Notes: a model not told the origin generated them from the letters alone. A stretch of DNA of 64,000 nt from Schistosoma haematobium (GCF_000699445.3 NC_067196.1:44111806-44175805); one strand, 5' to 3'; counted from the first letter of the stretch, positions 33,401-51,400 are shown. Made by a program: numbers and translations.

Positions 33401-36400
33401 AAAACGAGAAATAAACACTCAGGCAACTAACACCCTACAATAATTAATACCATCATCTATTATATTATTATTACGCGTCAACATTTGTGACATACCTGAT
33501 TGATTCTTTCGCGGCATAACACACACAGAAATACATACCTGTACACCAAACACCAAAATTCATTCAACGCCTACTCCTTCCATTTCTCCGTGATCATCAC
33601 AACACCCAACACTCACTAGCCACATGAAAACCTAAATATCACTAGTGGAAATATACACAGAGAGAAAACATTCCACAATCTCGATTCACATTGGCACTCA
33701 CTTACTTACTCACTTACTTAACTACTCACACACTCACTCACAGTCCACCAATCCACAGAATTCAGTTCTCCTGTCAAAGCATTAACATGTGTCAAAGCTT
33801 ACTTGTTGATCCATTGGTGGCACACTGACCACAACACCTTCTCGTCAATTAAAACAACCATTTCCATTCCTACAATCATCACAGAGACTACTGATTCCAT
33901 TATTGCTCATTGCAAATTCATCACCTATCATCCACAGCAAGCCTTGTCCTCTAACTCTATCACAGGAAAGAAATAACCACACATTTGCATAGTTAACAAT
34001 CAACAACAATATACTAACTAGTCGTTCAGTTACCCACCACTAACACTACCATCACCAACTCCAAATTCATTTCCAAATTCAACGAATCCTATCCCAGAGA
34101 GTAAGGCCATTCTTCCACCAAATACAACCGTCTATAACACAATTAATTCACACTAGTCTAAAACGAGAAATAAACACTCAGGCAACTAACACCCTACAAT
34201 AATTAATACCATCATCTATTATATTATTATTACGCGTCAACATTTGTGACATACCTGATTGATTCTTTCGCGGCATAACACACACAGAAATACATACCTG
34301 TACACCAAACACCAAAATTCATTCAACGCCTACTCCTTCCATTTCTCCGTGATCATCACAACACCCAACACTCACTAGCCACATGAAAACCTAAATATCA
34401 CTAGTGGAAATATACACAGAGAGAAAACATTCCACAATCTCGATTCACATTGGCACTCACTTACTTACTCACTTACTTAACTACTCACACACTCACTCAC
34501 AGTCCACCAATCCACAGAATTCAGTTCTCCTGTCAAAGCATTAACATGTGTCAAAGCTTACTTGTTGATCCATTGGTGGCACACTGACCACAACACCTTC
34601 TCGTCAATTAAAACAACCATTTCCATTCCTACAATCATCACAGAGACTACTGATTCCATTATTGCTCATTGCAAATTCATCACCTATCATCCACAGCAAG
34701 CCTTGTCCTCTAACTCTATCACAGGAAAGAAATAACCACACATTTGCATAGTTAACAATCAACAACAATATACTAACTAGTCGTTCAGTTACCCACCACT
34801 AACACTACCATCACCAACTCCAAATTCATTTCCAAATTCAACGAATCCTATCCCAGAGAGTAAGGCCATTCTTCCACCAAATACAACCGTCTATAACACA
34901 ATTAATTCACACTAGTCTAAAACGAGAAATAAACACTCAGGCAACTAACACCCTACAATAATTAATACCATCATCTATTATATTATTATTACGCGTCAAC
35001 ATTTGTGACATACCTGATTGATTCTTTCGCGGCATAACACACACAGAAATACATACCTGTACACCAAACACCAAAATTCATTCAACGCCTACTCCTTCCA
35101 TTTCTCCGTGATCATCACAACACCCAACACTCACTAGCCACATGAAAACCTAAATATCACTAGTGGAAATATACACAGAGAGAAAACATTCCACAATCTC
35201 GATTCACATTGGCACTCACTTACTTACTCACTTACTTAACTACTCACACACTCACTCACAGTCCACCAATCCACAGAATTCAGTTCTCCTGTCAAAGCAT
35301 TAACATGTGTCAAAGCTTACTTGTTGATCCATTGGTGGCACACTGACCACAACACCTTCTCGTCAATTAAAACAACCATTTCCATTCCTACAATCATCAC
35401 AGAGACTACTGATTCCATTATTGCTCATTGCAAATTCATCACCTATCATCCACAGCAAGCCTTGTCCTCTAACTCTATCACAGGAAAGAAATAACCACAC
35501 ATTTGCATAGTTAACAATCAACAACAATATACTAACTAGTCGTTCAGTTACCCACCACTAACACTACCATCACCAACTCCAAATTCATTTCCAAATTCAA
35601 CGAATCCTATCCCAGAGAGTAAGGCCATTCTTCCACCAAATACAACCGTCTATAACACAATTAATTCACACTAGTCTAAAACGAGAAATAAACACTCAGG
35701 CAACTAACACCCTACAATAATTAATACCATCATTTATTATATTATTATTACGCGTCAACATTTGTGACATACCTGATTGATTCTTTCGCGGCATAACACA
35801 CACAGAAATACATACCTGTACACCAAACACCAAAATTCATTCAACGCCTACTCCTTCCATTTCTCCGTGATCATCACAACACCCAACACTCACTAGCCAC
35901 ATGAAAACCTAAATATCACTAGTGGAAATATACACAGAGAGAAAACATTCCACAATCTCGATTCACATTGGCACTCACTTACTTACTCACTTACTTAACT
36001 ACTCACACACACACTCACAGTCCACCAATCCACAGAATTCTGTTCTCCTGTCAAAGCATTAACATGTGTCAAAGCTTACTTGTTGATCCATTGGTGGCAC
36101 ACTGACCACAACACCTTCTCGTCAATTAAAACAACCATTTCCATTCCTACAATCATCACAGAGACTACTGATTCCATTATTGCTCATTGCAAATTCATCA
36201 CCTATCATCCACAGCAAGCCTTGTCCTCTAACTCTATCACAGGAAAGAAATAACCACACATTTGCATAGTTAACAATCAACAACAATATACTAACTAGTC
36301 GTTCAGTTACCCACCACTAACACTACCATCACCAACTCCAAATTCATTTCCAAATTCAACGAATCCTATCCCAGAGAGTAAGGCCATTCTTCCACCAAAT

Positions 36401-39400
36401 ACAACCGTCTATAACACAATTAATTCACACTAGTCTAAAACGAGAAATAAACACTCAGGCAACTAACACCCTACAATAATTAATACCATCATCTATTATA
36501 TTATTATTACGCGTCAACATTTGTGACATACCTGATTGATTCTTTCGCGGCATAACACACACAGAAATACATACCTGTACACCAAACACCAAAATTCATT
36601 CAACGCCTACTCCTTCCATTTCTCCGTGATCATCACAACACCCAACACTCACTAGCCACATGAAAACCTAAATATCACTAGTGGAAATATACACAGAGAG
36701 AAAACATTCCACAATCTCGATTCACATTGGCACTCACTTACTTACTCACTTACTTAACTACTCACACACTCACTCACAGTCCACCAATCCACAGAATTCT
36801 GTTCTCCTGTCAAAGCATTAACATGTGTCAAAGCTTACTTGTTGATCCATTGGTGGCACACTGACCACAACACCTTCTCGTCAATTAAAACAACCATTTC
36901 CATTCCTACAATCATCACAGAGACTACTGATTCCATTATTGCTCATTGCAAATTCATCACCTATCATCCACAGCAAGCCTTGTCCTCTAACTCTATCACA
37001 GGAAAGAAATAACCACACATTTGCATAGTTAACAATCAACAACAATATACTAACTAGTCGTTCAGTTACCCACCACTAACACTACCATCACCAACTCCAA
37101 ATTCATTTCCAAATTCAACGAATCCTATCCCAGAGAGTAAGGCCATTCTTCCACCAAATACAACCGTCTATAACACAATTAATTCACACTAGTCTAAAAC
37201 GAGAAATAAACACTCAGGCAACTAACACCCTACAATAATTAATACCATCATCTATTATATTATTATTACGCGTCAACATTTGTGACATACCTGATTGATT
37301 CTTTCGCGGCATAACACACACAGAAATACATACCTGTACACCAAACACCAAAATTCATTCAACGCCTACTCCTTCCATTTCTCCGTGATCATCACAACAC
37401 CCAACACTCACTAGCCACATGAAAACCTAAATATCACTAGTGGAAATATACACAGAGAGAAAACATTCCACAATCTCGATTCACATTGGCACTCACTTAC
37501 TTACTCACTTACTTAACTACTCACACACTCACTCACAGTCCACCAATCCACAGAATTCAGTTCTCCTGTCAAAGCATTAACATGTGTCAAAGCTTACTTG
37601 TTGATCCATTGGTGGCACACTGACCACAACACCTTCTCGTCAATTAAAACAACCATTTCCATTCCTACAATCATCACAGAGACTACTGATTCCATTATTG
37701 CTCATTGCAAATTCATCACCTATCATCCACAGCAAGCCTTGTCCTCTAACTCTATCACAGGAAAGAAATAACCACACATTTGCATAGTTAACAATCAACA
37801 ACAATATACTAACTAGTCGTTCAGTTACCCACCACTAACACTACCATCACCAACTCCAAATTCATTTCCAAATTCAACGAATCCTATCCCAGAGAGTAAG
37901 GCCATTCTTCCACCAAATACAACCGTCTATAACACAATTAATTCACACTAGTCTAAAACGAGAAATAAACACTCAGGCAACTAACACCCTACAATAATTA
38001 ATACCATCATCTATTATATTATTATTACGCGTCAACATTTGTGACATACCTGATTGATTCTTTCGCGGCATAACACACACAGAAATACATACCTGTACAC
38101 CAAACACCAAAATTCATTCAACGCCTACTCCTTCCATTTCTCCGTGATCATCACAACACCCAACACTCACTAGCCACATGAAAACCTAAATATCACTAGT
38201 GGAAATATACACAGAGAGAAAACATTCCACAATCTCGATTCACATTGGCACTCACTTACTTACTCACTTACTTAACTACTCACACACTCACTCACAGTCC
38301 ACCAATCCACAGAATTCTGTTCTCCTGTCAAAGCATTAACATGTGTCAAAGCTTACTTGTTGATCCATTGGTGGCACACTGACCACAACACCTTCTCGTC
38401 AATTAAAACAACCATTTCCATTCCTACAATCATCACAGAGACTACTGATTCCATTATTGCTCATTGCAAATTCATCACCTATCATCCACAGCAAGCCTTG
38501 TCCTCTAACTCTATCACAGGAAAGAAATAACCACACATTTGCATAGTTAACAATCAACAACAATATACTAACTAGTCGTTCAGTTACCCACCACTAACAC
38601 TACCATCACCAACTCCAAATTCATTTCCAAATTCAACGAATCCTATCCCAGAGAGTAAGGCCATTCTTCCACCAAATACAACCGTCTATAACACAATTAA
38701 TTCACACTAGTCTAAAACGAGAAATAAACACTCAGGCAACTAACACCCTACAATAATTAATACCATCATCTATTATATTATTATTACGCGTCAACATTTG
38801 TGACATACCTGATTGATTCTTTCGCGGCATAACACACACAGAAATACATACCTGTACACCAAACACCAAAATTCATTCAACGCCTACTCCTTCCATTTCT
38901 CCGTGATCATCACAACACCCAACACTCACTAGCCACATGAAAACCTAAATATCACTAGTGGAAATATACACAGAGAGAAAACATTCCACAATCTCGATTC
39001 ACATTGGCACTCACTTACTTACTCACTTACTTAACTACTCACACACTCACTCACAGTCCACCAATCCACAGAATTCTGTTCTCCTGTCAAAGCATTAACA
39101 TGTGTCAAAGCTTACTTGTTGATCCATTGGTGGCACACTGACCACAACACCTTCTCGTCAATTAAAACAACCATTTCCATTCCTACAATCATCACAGAGA
39201 CTACTGATTCCATTATTGCTCATTGCAAATTCATCACCTATCATCCACAGCAAGCCTTGTCCTCTAACTCTATCACAGGAAAGAAATAACCACACATTTG
39301 CATAGTTAACAATCAACAACAATATACTAACTAGTCGTTCAGTTACCCACCACTAACACTACCATCACCAACTCCAAATTCATTTCCAAATTCAACGAAT

Positions 39401-42400
39401 CCTATCCCAGAGAGTAAGGCCATTCTTCCACCAAATACAACCGTCTATAACACAATTAATTCACACTAGTCTAAAACGAGAAATAAACACTCAGGCAACT
39501 AACACCCTACAATAATTAATACCATCATCTATTATATTATTATTACGCGTCAACATTTGTGACATACCTGATTGATTCTTTCGCGGCATAACACACACAG
39601 AAATACATACCTGTACACCAAACACCAAAATTCATTCAACGCCTACTCCTTCCATTTCTCCGTGATCATCACAACACCCAACACTCACTAGCCACATGAA
39701 AACCTAAATATCACTAGTGGAAATATACACAGAGAGAAAACATTCCACAATCTCGATTCACATTGGCACTCACTTACTTACTCACTTACTTAACTACTCA
39801 CACACTCACTCACAGTCCACCAATCCACAGAATTCTGTTCTCCTGTCAAAGCATTAACATGTGTCAAAGCTTACTTGTTGATCCATTGGTGGCACACTGA
39901 CCACAACACCTTCTCGTCAATTAAAACAACCATTTCCATTCCTACAATCATCACAGAGACTACTGATTCCATTATTGCTCATTGCAAATTCATCACCTAT
40001 CATCCACAGCAAGCCTTGTCCTCTAACTCTATCACAGGAAAGAAATAACCACACATTTGCATAGTTAACAATCAACAACAATATACTAACTAGTCGTTCA
40101 GTTACCCACCACTAACACTACCATCACCAACTCCAAATTCATTTCCAAATTCAACGAATCCTATCCCAGAGAGTAAGGCCATTCTTCCACCAAATACAAC
40201 CGTCTATAACACAATTAATTCACACTAGTCTAAAACGAGAAATAAACACTCAGGCAACTAACACCCTACAATAATTAATACCATCATCTATTATATTATT
40301 ATTACGCGTCAACATTTGTGACATACCTGATTGATTCTTTCGCGGCATAACACACAGAAATACATACCTGTACACCAAACACCAAAATTCATTCAACGCC
40401 TACTCCTTCCATTTCTCCGTGATCATCACAACACCCAACACTCACTAGCCACATGAAAACCTAAATATCACTAGTGGAAATATACACAGAGAGAAAACAT
40501 TCCACAATCTCGATTCACATTGGCACTCACTTACTTACTCACTTACTTAACTACTCACACACTCACTCACAGTCCACCAATCCACAGAATTCAGTTCTCC
40601 TGTCAAAGCATTAACATGTGTCAAAGCTTACTTGTTGATCCATTGGTGGCACACTGACCACAACACCTTCTCGTCAATTAAAACAACCATTTCCATTCCT
40701 ACAATCATCACAGAGACTACTGATTCCATTATTGCTCATTGCAAATTCATCACCTATCATCCACAGCAAGCCTTGTCCTCTAACTCTATCACAGGAAAGA
40801 AATAACCACACATTTGCATAGTTAACAATCAACAACAATATACTAACTAGTCGTTCAGTTACCCACCACTAACACTACCATCACCAACTCCAAATTCATT
40901 TCCAAATTCAACGAATCCTATCCCAGAGAGTAAGGCCATTCTTCCACCAAATACAACCGTCTATAACACAATTAATTCACACTAGTCTAAAACGAGAAAT
41001 AAACACTCAGGCAACTAACACCCTACAATAATTAATACCATCATCTATTATATTATTATTACGCGTCAACATTTGTGACATACCTGATTGATTCTTTCGC
41101 GGCATAACACACACAGAAATACATACCTGTACACCAAACACCAAAATTCATTCAACGCCTACTCCTTCCATTTCTCCGTGATCATCACAACACCCAACAC
41201 TCACTAGCCACATGAAAACCTAAATATCACTAGTGGAAATATACACAGAGAGAAAACATTCCACAATCTCGATTCACATTGGCACTCACTTACTTACTCA
41301 CTTACTTAACTACTCACACACTCACTCACAGTCCACCAATCCACAGAATTCTGTTCTCCTGTCAAAGCATTAACATGTGTCAAAGCTTACTTGTTGATCC
41401 ATTGGTGGCACACTGACCACAACACCTTCTCGTCAATTAAAACAACCATTTCCATTCCTACAATCATCACAGAGACTACTGATTCCATTATTGCTCATTG
41501 CAAATTCATCACCTATCATCCACAGCAAGCCTTGTCCTCTAACTCTATCACAGGAAAGAAATAACCACACATTTGCATAGTTAACAATCAACAACAATAT
41601 ACTAACTAGTCGTTCAGTTACCCACCACTAACACTACCATCACCAACTCCAAATTCATTTCCAAATTCAACGAATCCTATCCCAGAGAGTAAGGCCATTC
41701 TTCCACCAAATACAACCGTCTATAACACAATTAATTCACACTAGTCTAAAACGAGAAATAAACACTCAGGCAACTAACACCCTACAATAATTAATACCAT
41801 CATCTATTATATTATTATTACGCGTCAACATTTGTGACATACCTGATTGATTCTTTCGCGGCATAACACACACAGAAATACATACCTGTACACCAAACAC
41901 CAAAATTCATTCAACGCCTACTCCTTCCATTTCTCCGTGATCATCACAACACCCAACACTCACTAGCCACATGAAAACCTAAATATCACTAGTGGAAATA
42001 TACACAGAGAGAAAACATTCCACAATCTCGATTCACATTGGCACTCACTTACTTACTCACTTACTTAACTACTCACACACTCACTCACAGTCCACCAATC
42101 CACAGAATTCTGTTCTCCTGTCAAAGCATTAACATGTGTCAAAGCTTACTTGTTGATCCATTGGTGGCACACTGACCACAACACCTTCTCGTCAATTAAA
42201 ACAACCATTTCCATTCCTACAATCATCACAGAGACTACTGATTCCATTATTGCTCATTGCAAATTCATCACCTATCATCCACAGCAAGCCTTGTCCTCTA
42301 ACTCTATCACAGGAAAGAAATAACCACACATTTGCATAGTTAACAATCAACAACAATATACTAACTAGTCGTTCAGTTACCCACCACTAACACTACCATC

Positions 42401-45400
42401 ACCAACTCCAAATTCATTTCCAAATTCAACGAATCCTATCCCAGAGAGTAAGGCCATTCTTCCACCAAATACAACCGTCTATAACACAATTAATTCACAC
42501 TAGTCTAAAACGAGAAATAAACACTCAGGCAACTAACACCCTACAATAATTAATACCATCATCTATTATATTATTATTACGCGTCAACATTTGTGACATA
42601 CCTGATTGATTCTTTCGCGGCATAACACACACAGAAATACATACCTGTACACCAAACACCAAAATTCATTCAACGCCTACTCCTTCCATTTCTCCGTGAT
42701 CATCACAACACCCAACACTCACTAGCCACATGAAAACCTAAATATCACTAGTGGAAATATACACAGAGAGAAAACATTCCACAATCTCGATTCACATTGG
42801 CACTCACTTACTTACTCACTTACTTAACTACTCACACACTCACTCACAGTCCACCAATCCACAGAATTCTGTTCTCCTGTCAAAGCATTAACATGTGTCA
42901 AAGCTTACTTGTTGATCCATTGGTGGCACACTGACCACAACACCTTCTCGTCAATTAAAACAACCATTTCCATTCCTACAATCATCACAGAGACTACTGA
43001 TTCCATTATTGCTCATTGCAAATTCATCACCTATCATCCACAGCAAGCCTTGTCCTCTAACTCTATCACAGGAAAGAAATAACCACACATTTGCATAGTT
43101 AACAATCAACAACAATATACTAACTAGTCGTTCAGTTACCCACCACTAACACTACCATCACCAACTCCAAATTCATTTCCAAATTCAACGAATCCTATCC
43201 CAGAGAGTAAGGCCATTCTTCCACCAAATACAACCGTCTATAACACAATTAATTCACACTAGTCTAAAACGAGAAATAAACACTCAGGCAACTAACACCC
43301 TACAATAATTAATACCATCATCTATTATATTATTATTACGCGTCAACATTTGTGACATACCTGATTGATTCTTTCGCGGCATAACACACACAGAAATACA
43401 TACCTGTACACCAAACACCAAAATTCATTCAACGCCTACTCCTTCCATTTCTCCGTGATCATCACAACACCCAACACTCACTAGCCACATGAAAACCTAA
43501 ATATCACTAGTGGAAATATACACAGAGAGAAAACATTCCACAATCTCGATTCACATTGGCACTCACTTACTTACTCACTTACTTAACTACTCACACACTC
43601 ACTCACAGTCCACCAATCCACAGAATTCAGTTCTCCTGTCAAAGCATTAACATGTGTCAAAGCTTACTTGTTGATCCATTGGTGGCACACTGACCACAAC
43701 ACCTTCTCGTCAATTAAAACAACCATTTCCATTCCTACAATCATCACAGAGACTACTGATTCCATTATTGCTCATTGCAAATTCATCACCTATCATCCAC
43801 AGCAAGCCTTGTCCTCTAACTCTATCACAGGAAAGAAATAACCACACATTTGCATAGTTAACAATCAACAACAATATACTAACTAGTCGTTCAGTTACCC
43901 ACCACTAACACTACCATCACCAACTCCAAATTCATTTCCAAATTCAACGAATCCTATCCCAGAGAGTAAGGCCATTCTTCCACCAAATACAACCGTCTAT
44001 AACACAATTAATTCACACTAGTCTAAAACGAGAAATAAACACTCAGGCAACTAACACCCTACAATAATTAATACCATCATCTATTATATTATTATTACGC
44101 GTCAACATTTGTGACATACCTGATTGATTCTTTCGCGGCATAACACACACAGAAATACATACCTGTACACCAAACACCAAAATTCATTCAACGCCTACTC
44201 CTTCCATTTCTCCGTGATCATCACAACACCCAACACTCACTAGCCACATGAAAACCTAAATATCACTAGTGGAAATATACACAGAGAGAAAACATTCCAC
44301 AATCTCGATTCACATTGGCACTCACTTACTTACTCACTTACTTAACTACTCACACACTCACTCACAGTCCACCAATCCACAGAATTCAGTTCTCCTGTCA
44401 AAGCATTAACATGTGTCAAAGCTTACTTGTTGATCCATTGGTGGCACACTGACCACAACACCTTCTCGTCAATTAAAACAACCATTTCCATTCCTACAAT
44501 CATCACAGAGACTACTGATTCCATTATTGCTCATTGCAAATTCATCACCTATCATCCACAGCAAGCCTTGTCCTCTAACTCTATCACAGGAAAGAAATAA
44601 CCACACATTTGCATAGTTAACAATCAACAACAATATACTAACTAGTCGTTCAGTTACCCACCACTAACACTACCATCACCAACTCCAAATTCATTTCCAA
44701 ATTCAACGAATCCTATCCCAGAGAGTAAGGCCATTCTTCCACCAAATACAACCGTCTATAACACAATTAATTCACACTAGTCTAAAACGAGAAATAAACA
44801 CTCAGGCAACTAACACCCTACAATAATTAATACCATCATCTATTATATTATTATTACGCGTCAACATTTGTGACATACCTGATTGATTCTTTCGCGGCAT
44901 AACACACACAGAAATACATACCTGTACACCAAACACCAAAATTCATTCAACGCCTACTCCTTCCATTTCTCCGTGATCATCACAACACCCAACACTCACT
45001 AGCCACATGAAAACCTAAATATCACTAGTGGAAATATACACAGAGAGAAAACATTCCACAATCTCGATTCACATTGGCACTCACTTACTTACTCACTTAC
45101 TTAACTACTCACACACTCACTCACAGTCCACCAATCCACAGAATTCAGTTCTCCTGTCAAAGCATTAACATGTGTCAAAGCTTACTTGTTGATCCATTGG
45201 TGGCACACTGACCACAACACCTTCTCGTCAATTAAAACAACCATTTCCATTCCTACAATCATCACAGAGACTACTGATTCCATTATTGCTCATTGCAAAT
45301 TCATCACCTATCATCCACAGCAAGCCTTGTCCTCTAACTCTATCACAGGAAAGAAATAACCACACATTTGCATAGTTAACAATCAACAACAATATACTAA

Positions 45401-48400
45401 CTAGTCGTTCAGTTACCCACCACTAACACTACCATCACCAACTCCAAATTCATTTCCAAATTCAACGAATCCTATCCCAGAGAGTAAGGCCATTCTTCCA
45501 CCAAATACAACCGTCTATAACACAATTAATTCACACTAGTCTAAAACGAGAAATAAACACTCAGGCAACTAACACCCTACAATAATTAATACCATCATCT
45601 ATTATATTATTATTACGCGTCAACATTTGTGACATACCTGATTGATTCTTTCGCGGCATAACACACACAGAAATACATACCTGTACACCAAACACCAAAA
45701 TTCATTCAACGCCTACTCCTTCCATTTCTCCGTGATCATCACAACACCCAACACTCACTAGCCACATGAAAACCTAAATATCACTAGTGGAAATATACAC
45801 AGAGAGAAAACATTCCACAATCTCGATTCACATTGGCACTCACTTACTTACTCACTTACTTAACTACTCACACACTCACTCACAGTCCACCAATCCACAG
45901 AATTCTGTTCTCCTGTCAAAGCATTAACATGTGTCAAAGCTTACTTGTTGATCCATTGGTGGCACACTGACCACAACACCTTCTCGTCAATTAAAACAAC
46001 CATTTCCATTCCTACAATCATCACAGAGACTACTGATTCCATTATTGCTCATTGCAAATTCATCACCTATCATCCACAGCAAGCCTTGTCCTCTAACTCT
46101 ATCACAGGAAAGAAATAACCACACATTTGCATAGTTAACAATCAACAACAATATACTAACTAGTCGTTCAGTTACCCACCACTAACACTACCATCACCAA
46201 CTCCAAATTCATTTCCAAATTCAACGAATCCTATCCCAGAGAGTAAGGCCATTCTTCCACCAAATACAACCGTCTATAACACAATTAATTCACACTAGTC
46301 TAAAACGAGAAATAAACACTCAGGCAACTAACACCCTACAATAATTAATACCATCATCTATTATATTATTATTACGCGTCAACATTTGTGACATACCTGA
46401 TTGATTCTTTCGCGGCATAACACACACAGAAATACATACCTGTACACCAAACACCAAAATTCATTCAACGCCTACTCCTTCCATTTCTCCGTGATCATCA
46501 CAACACCCAACACTCACTAGCCACATGAAAACCTAAATATCACTAGTGGAAATATACACAGAGAGAAAACATTCCACAATCTCGATTCACATTGGCACTC
46601 ACTTACTTACTCACTTACTTAACTACTCACACACTCACTCACAGTCCACCAATCCACAGAATTCAGTTCTCCTGTCAAAGCATTAACATGTGTCAAAGCT
46701 TACTTGTTGATCCATTGGTGGCACACTGACCACAACACCTTCTCGTCAATTAAAACAACCATTTCCATTCCTACAATCATCACAGAGACTACTGATTCCA
46801 TTATTGCTCATTGCAAATTCATCACCTATCATCCACAGCAAGCCTTGTCCTCTAACTCTATCACAGGAAAGAAATAACCACACATTTGCATAGTTAACAA
46901 TCAACAACAATATACTAACTAGTCGTTCAGTTACCCACCACTAACACTACCATCACCAACTCCAAATTCATTTCCAAATTCAACGAATCCTATCCCAGAG
47001 AGTAAGGCCATTCTTCCACCAAATACAACCGTCTATAACACAATTAATTCACACTAGTCTAAAACGAGAAATAAACACTCAGGCAACTAACACCCTACAA
47101 TAATTAATACCATCATCTATTATATTATTATTACGCGTCAACATTTGTGACATACCTGATTGATTCTTTCGCGGCATAACACACACAGAAATACATACCT
47201 GTACACCAAACACCAAAATTCATTCAACGCCTACTCCTTCCATTTCTCCGTGATCATCACAACACCCAACACTCACTAGCCACATGAAAACCTAAATATC
47301 ACTAGTGGAAATATACACAGAGAGAAAACATTCCACAATCTCGATTCACATTGGCACTCACTTACTTACTCACTTACTTAACTACTCACACACTCACTCA
47401 CAGTCCACCAATCCACAGAATTCTGTTCTCCTGTCAAAGCATTAACATGTGTCAAAGCTTACTTGTTGATCCATTGGTGGCACACTGACCACAACACCTT
47501 CTCGTCAATTAAAACAACCATTTCCATTCCTACAATCATCACAGAGACTACTGATTCCATTATTGCTCATTGCAAATTCATCACCTATCATCCACAGCAA
47601 GCCTTGTCCTCTAACTCTATCACAGGAAAGAAATAACCACACATTTGCATAGTTAACAATCAACAACAATATACTAACTAGTCGTTCAGTTACCCACCAC
47701 TAACACTACCATCACCAACTCCAAATTCATTTCCAAATTCAACGAATCCTATCCCAGAGAGTAAGGCCATTCTTCCACCAAATACAACCGTCTATAACAC
47801 AATTAATTCACACTAGTCTAAAACGAGAAATAAACACTCAGGCAACTAACACCCTACAATAATTAATACCATCATCTATTATATTATTATTACGCGTCAA
47901 CATTTGTGACATACCTGATTGATTCTTTCGCGGCATAACACACACAGAAATACATACCTGTACACCAAACACCAAAATTCATTCAACGCCTACTCCTTCC
48001 ATTTCTCCGTGATCATCACAACACCCAACACTCACTAGCCACATGAAAACCTAAATATCACTAGTGGAAATATACACAGAGAGAAAACATTCCACAATCT
48101 CGATTCACATTGGCACTCACTTACTTACTCACTTACTTAACTACTCACACACTCACTCACAGTCCACCAATCCACAGAATTCAGTTCTCCTGTCAAAGCA
48201 TTAACATGTGTCAAAGCTTACTTGTTGATCCATTGGTGGCACACTGACCACAACACCTTCTCGTCAATTAAAACAACCATTTCCATTCCTACAATCATCA
48301 CAGAGACTACTGATTCCATTATTGCTCATTGCAAATTCATCACCTATCATCCACAGCAAGCCTTGTCCTCTAACTCTATCACAGGAAAGAAATAACCACA

Positions 48401-51400
48401 CATTTGCATAGTTAACAATCAACAACAATATACTAACTAGTCGTTCAGTTACCCACCACTAACACTACCATCACCAACTCCAAATTCATTTCCAAATTCA
48501 ACGAATCCTATCCCAGAGAGTAAGGCCATTCTTCCACCAAATACAACCGTCTATAACACAATTAATTCACACTAGTCTAAAACGAGAAATAAACACTCAG
48601 GCAACTAACACCCTACAATAATTAATACCATCATCTATTATATTATTATTACGCGTCAACATTTGTGACATACCTGATTGATTCTTTCGCGGCATAACAC
48701 ACACAGAAATACATACCTGTACACCAAACACCAAAATTCATTCAACGCCTACTCCTTCCATTTCTCCGTGATCATCACAACACCCAACACTCACTAGCCA
48801 CATGAAAACCTAAATATCACTAGTGGAAATATACACAGAGAGAAAACATTCCACAATCTCGATTCACATTGGCACTCACTTACTTACTCACTTACTTAAC
48901 TACTCACACACTCACTCACAGTCCACCAATCCACAGAATTCAGTTCTCCTGTCAAAGCATTAACATGTGTCAAAGCTTACTTGTTGATCCATTGGTGGCA
49001 CACTGACCACAACACCTTCTCGTCAATTAAAACAACCATTTCCATTCCTACAATCATCACAGAGACTACTGATTCCATTATTGCTCATTGCAAATTCATC
49101 ACCTATCATCCACAGCAAGCCTTGTCCTCTAACTCTATCACAGGAAAGAAATAACCACACATTTGCATAGTTAACAATCAACAACAATATACTAACTAGT
49201 CGTTCAGTTACCCACCACTAACACTACCATCACCAACTCCAAATTCATTTCCAAATTCAACGAATCCTATCCCAGAGAGTAAGGCCATTCTTCCACCAAA
49301 TACAACCGTCTATAACACAATTAATTCACACTAGTCTAAAACGAGAAATAAACACTCAGGCAACTAACACCCTACAATAATTAATACCATCATCTATTAT
49401 ATTATTATTACGCGTCAACATTTGTGACATACCTGATTGATTCTTTCGCGGCATAACACACACAGAAATACATACCTGTACACCAAACACCAAAATTCAT
49501 TCAACGCCTACTCCTTCCATTTCTCCGTGATCATCACAACACCCAACACTCACTAGCCACATGAAAACCTAAATATCACTAGTGGAAATATACACAGAGA
49601 GAAAACATTCCACAATCTCGATTCACATTGGCACTCACTTACTTACTCACTTACTTAACTACTCACACACTCACTCACAGTCCACCAATCCACAGAATTC
49701 AGTTCTCCTGTCAAAGCATTAACATGTGTCAAAGCTTACTTGTTGATCCATTGGTGGCACACTGACCACAACACCTTCTCGTCAATTAAAACAACCATTT
49801 CCATTCCTACAATCATCACAGAGACTACTGATTCCATTATTGCTCATTGCAAATTCATCACCTATCATCCACAGCAAGCCTTGTCCTCTAACTCTATCAC
49901 AGGAAAGAAATAACCACACATTTGCATAGTTAACAATCAACAACAATATACTAACTAGTCGTTCAGTTACCCACCACTAACACTACCATCACCAACTCCA
50001 AATTCATTTCCAAATTCAACGAATCCTATCCCAGAGAGTAAGGCCATTCTTCCACCAAATACAACCGTCTATAACACAATTAATTCACACTAGTCTAAAA
50101 CGAGAAATAAACACTCAGGCAACTAACACCCTACAATAATTAATACCATCATCTATTATATTATTATTACGCGTCAACATTTGTGACATACCTGATTGAT
50201 TCTTTCGCGGCATAACACACACAGAAATACATACCTGTACACCAAACACCAAAATTCATTCAACGCCTACTCCTTCCATTTCTCCGTGATCATCACAACA
50301 CCCAACACTCACTAGCCACATGAAAACCTAAATATCACTAGTGGAAATATACACAGAGAGAAAACATTCCACAATCTCGATTCACATTGGCACTCACTTA
50401 CTTACTCACTTACTTAACTACTCACACACTCACTCACAGTCCACCAATCCACAGAATTCAGTTCTCCTGTCAAAGCATTAACATGTGTCAAAGCTTACTT
50501 GTTGATCCATTGGTGGCACACTGACCACAACACCTTCTCGTCAATTAAAACAACCATTTCCATTCCTACAATCATCACAGAGACTACTGATTCCATTATT
50601 GCTCATTGCAAATTCATCACCTATCATCCACAGCAAGCCTTGTCCTCTAACTCTATCACAGGAAAGAAATAACCACACATTTGCATAGTTAACAATCAAC
50701 AACAATATACTAACTAGTCGTTCAGTTACCCACCACTAACACTACCATCACCAACTCCAAATTCATTTCCAAATTCAACGAATCCTATCCCAGAGAGTAA
50801 GGCCATTCTTCCACCAAATACAACCGTCTATAACACAATTAATTCACACTAGTCTAAAACGAGAAATAAACACTCAGGCAACTAACACCCTACAATAATT
50901 AATACCATCATCTATTATATTATTATTACGCGTCAACATTTGTGACATACCTGATTGATTCTTTCGCGGCATAACACACACAGAAATACATACCTGTACA
51001 CCAAACACCAAAATTCATTCAACGCCTACTCCTTCCATTTCTCCGTGATCATCACAACACCCAACACTCACTAGCCACATGAAAACCTAAATATCACTAG
51101 TGGAAATATACACAGAGAGAAAACATTCCACAATCTCGATTCACATTGGCACTCACTTACTTACTCACTTACTTAACTACTCACACACTCACTCACAGTC
51201 CACCAATCCACAGAATTCAGTTCTCCTGTCAAAGCATTAACATGTGTCAAAGCTTACTTGTTGATCCATTGGTGGCACACTGACCACAACACCTTCTCGT
51301 CAATTAAAACAACCATTTCCATTCCTACAATCATCACAGAGACTACTGATTCCATTATTGCTCATTGCAAATTCATCACCTATCATCCACAGCAAGCCTT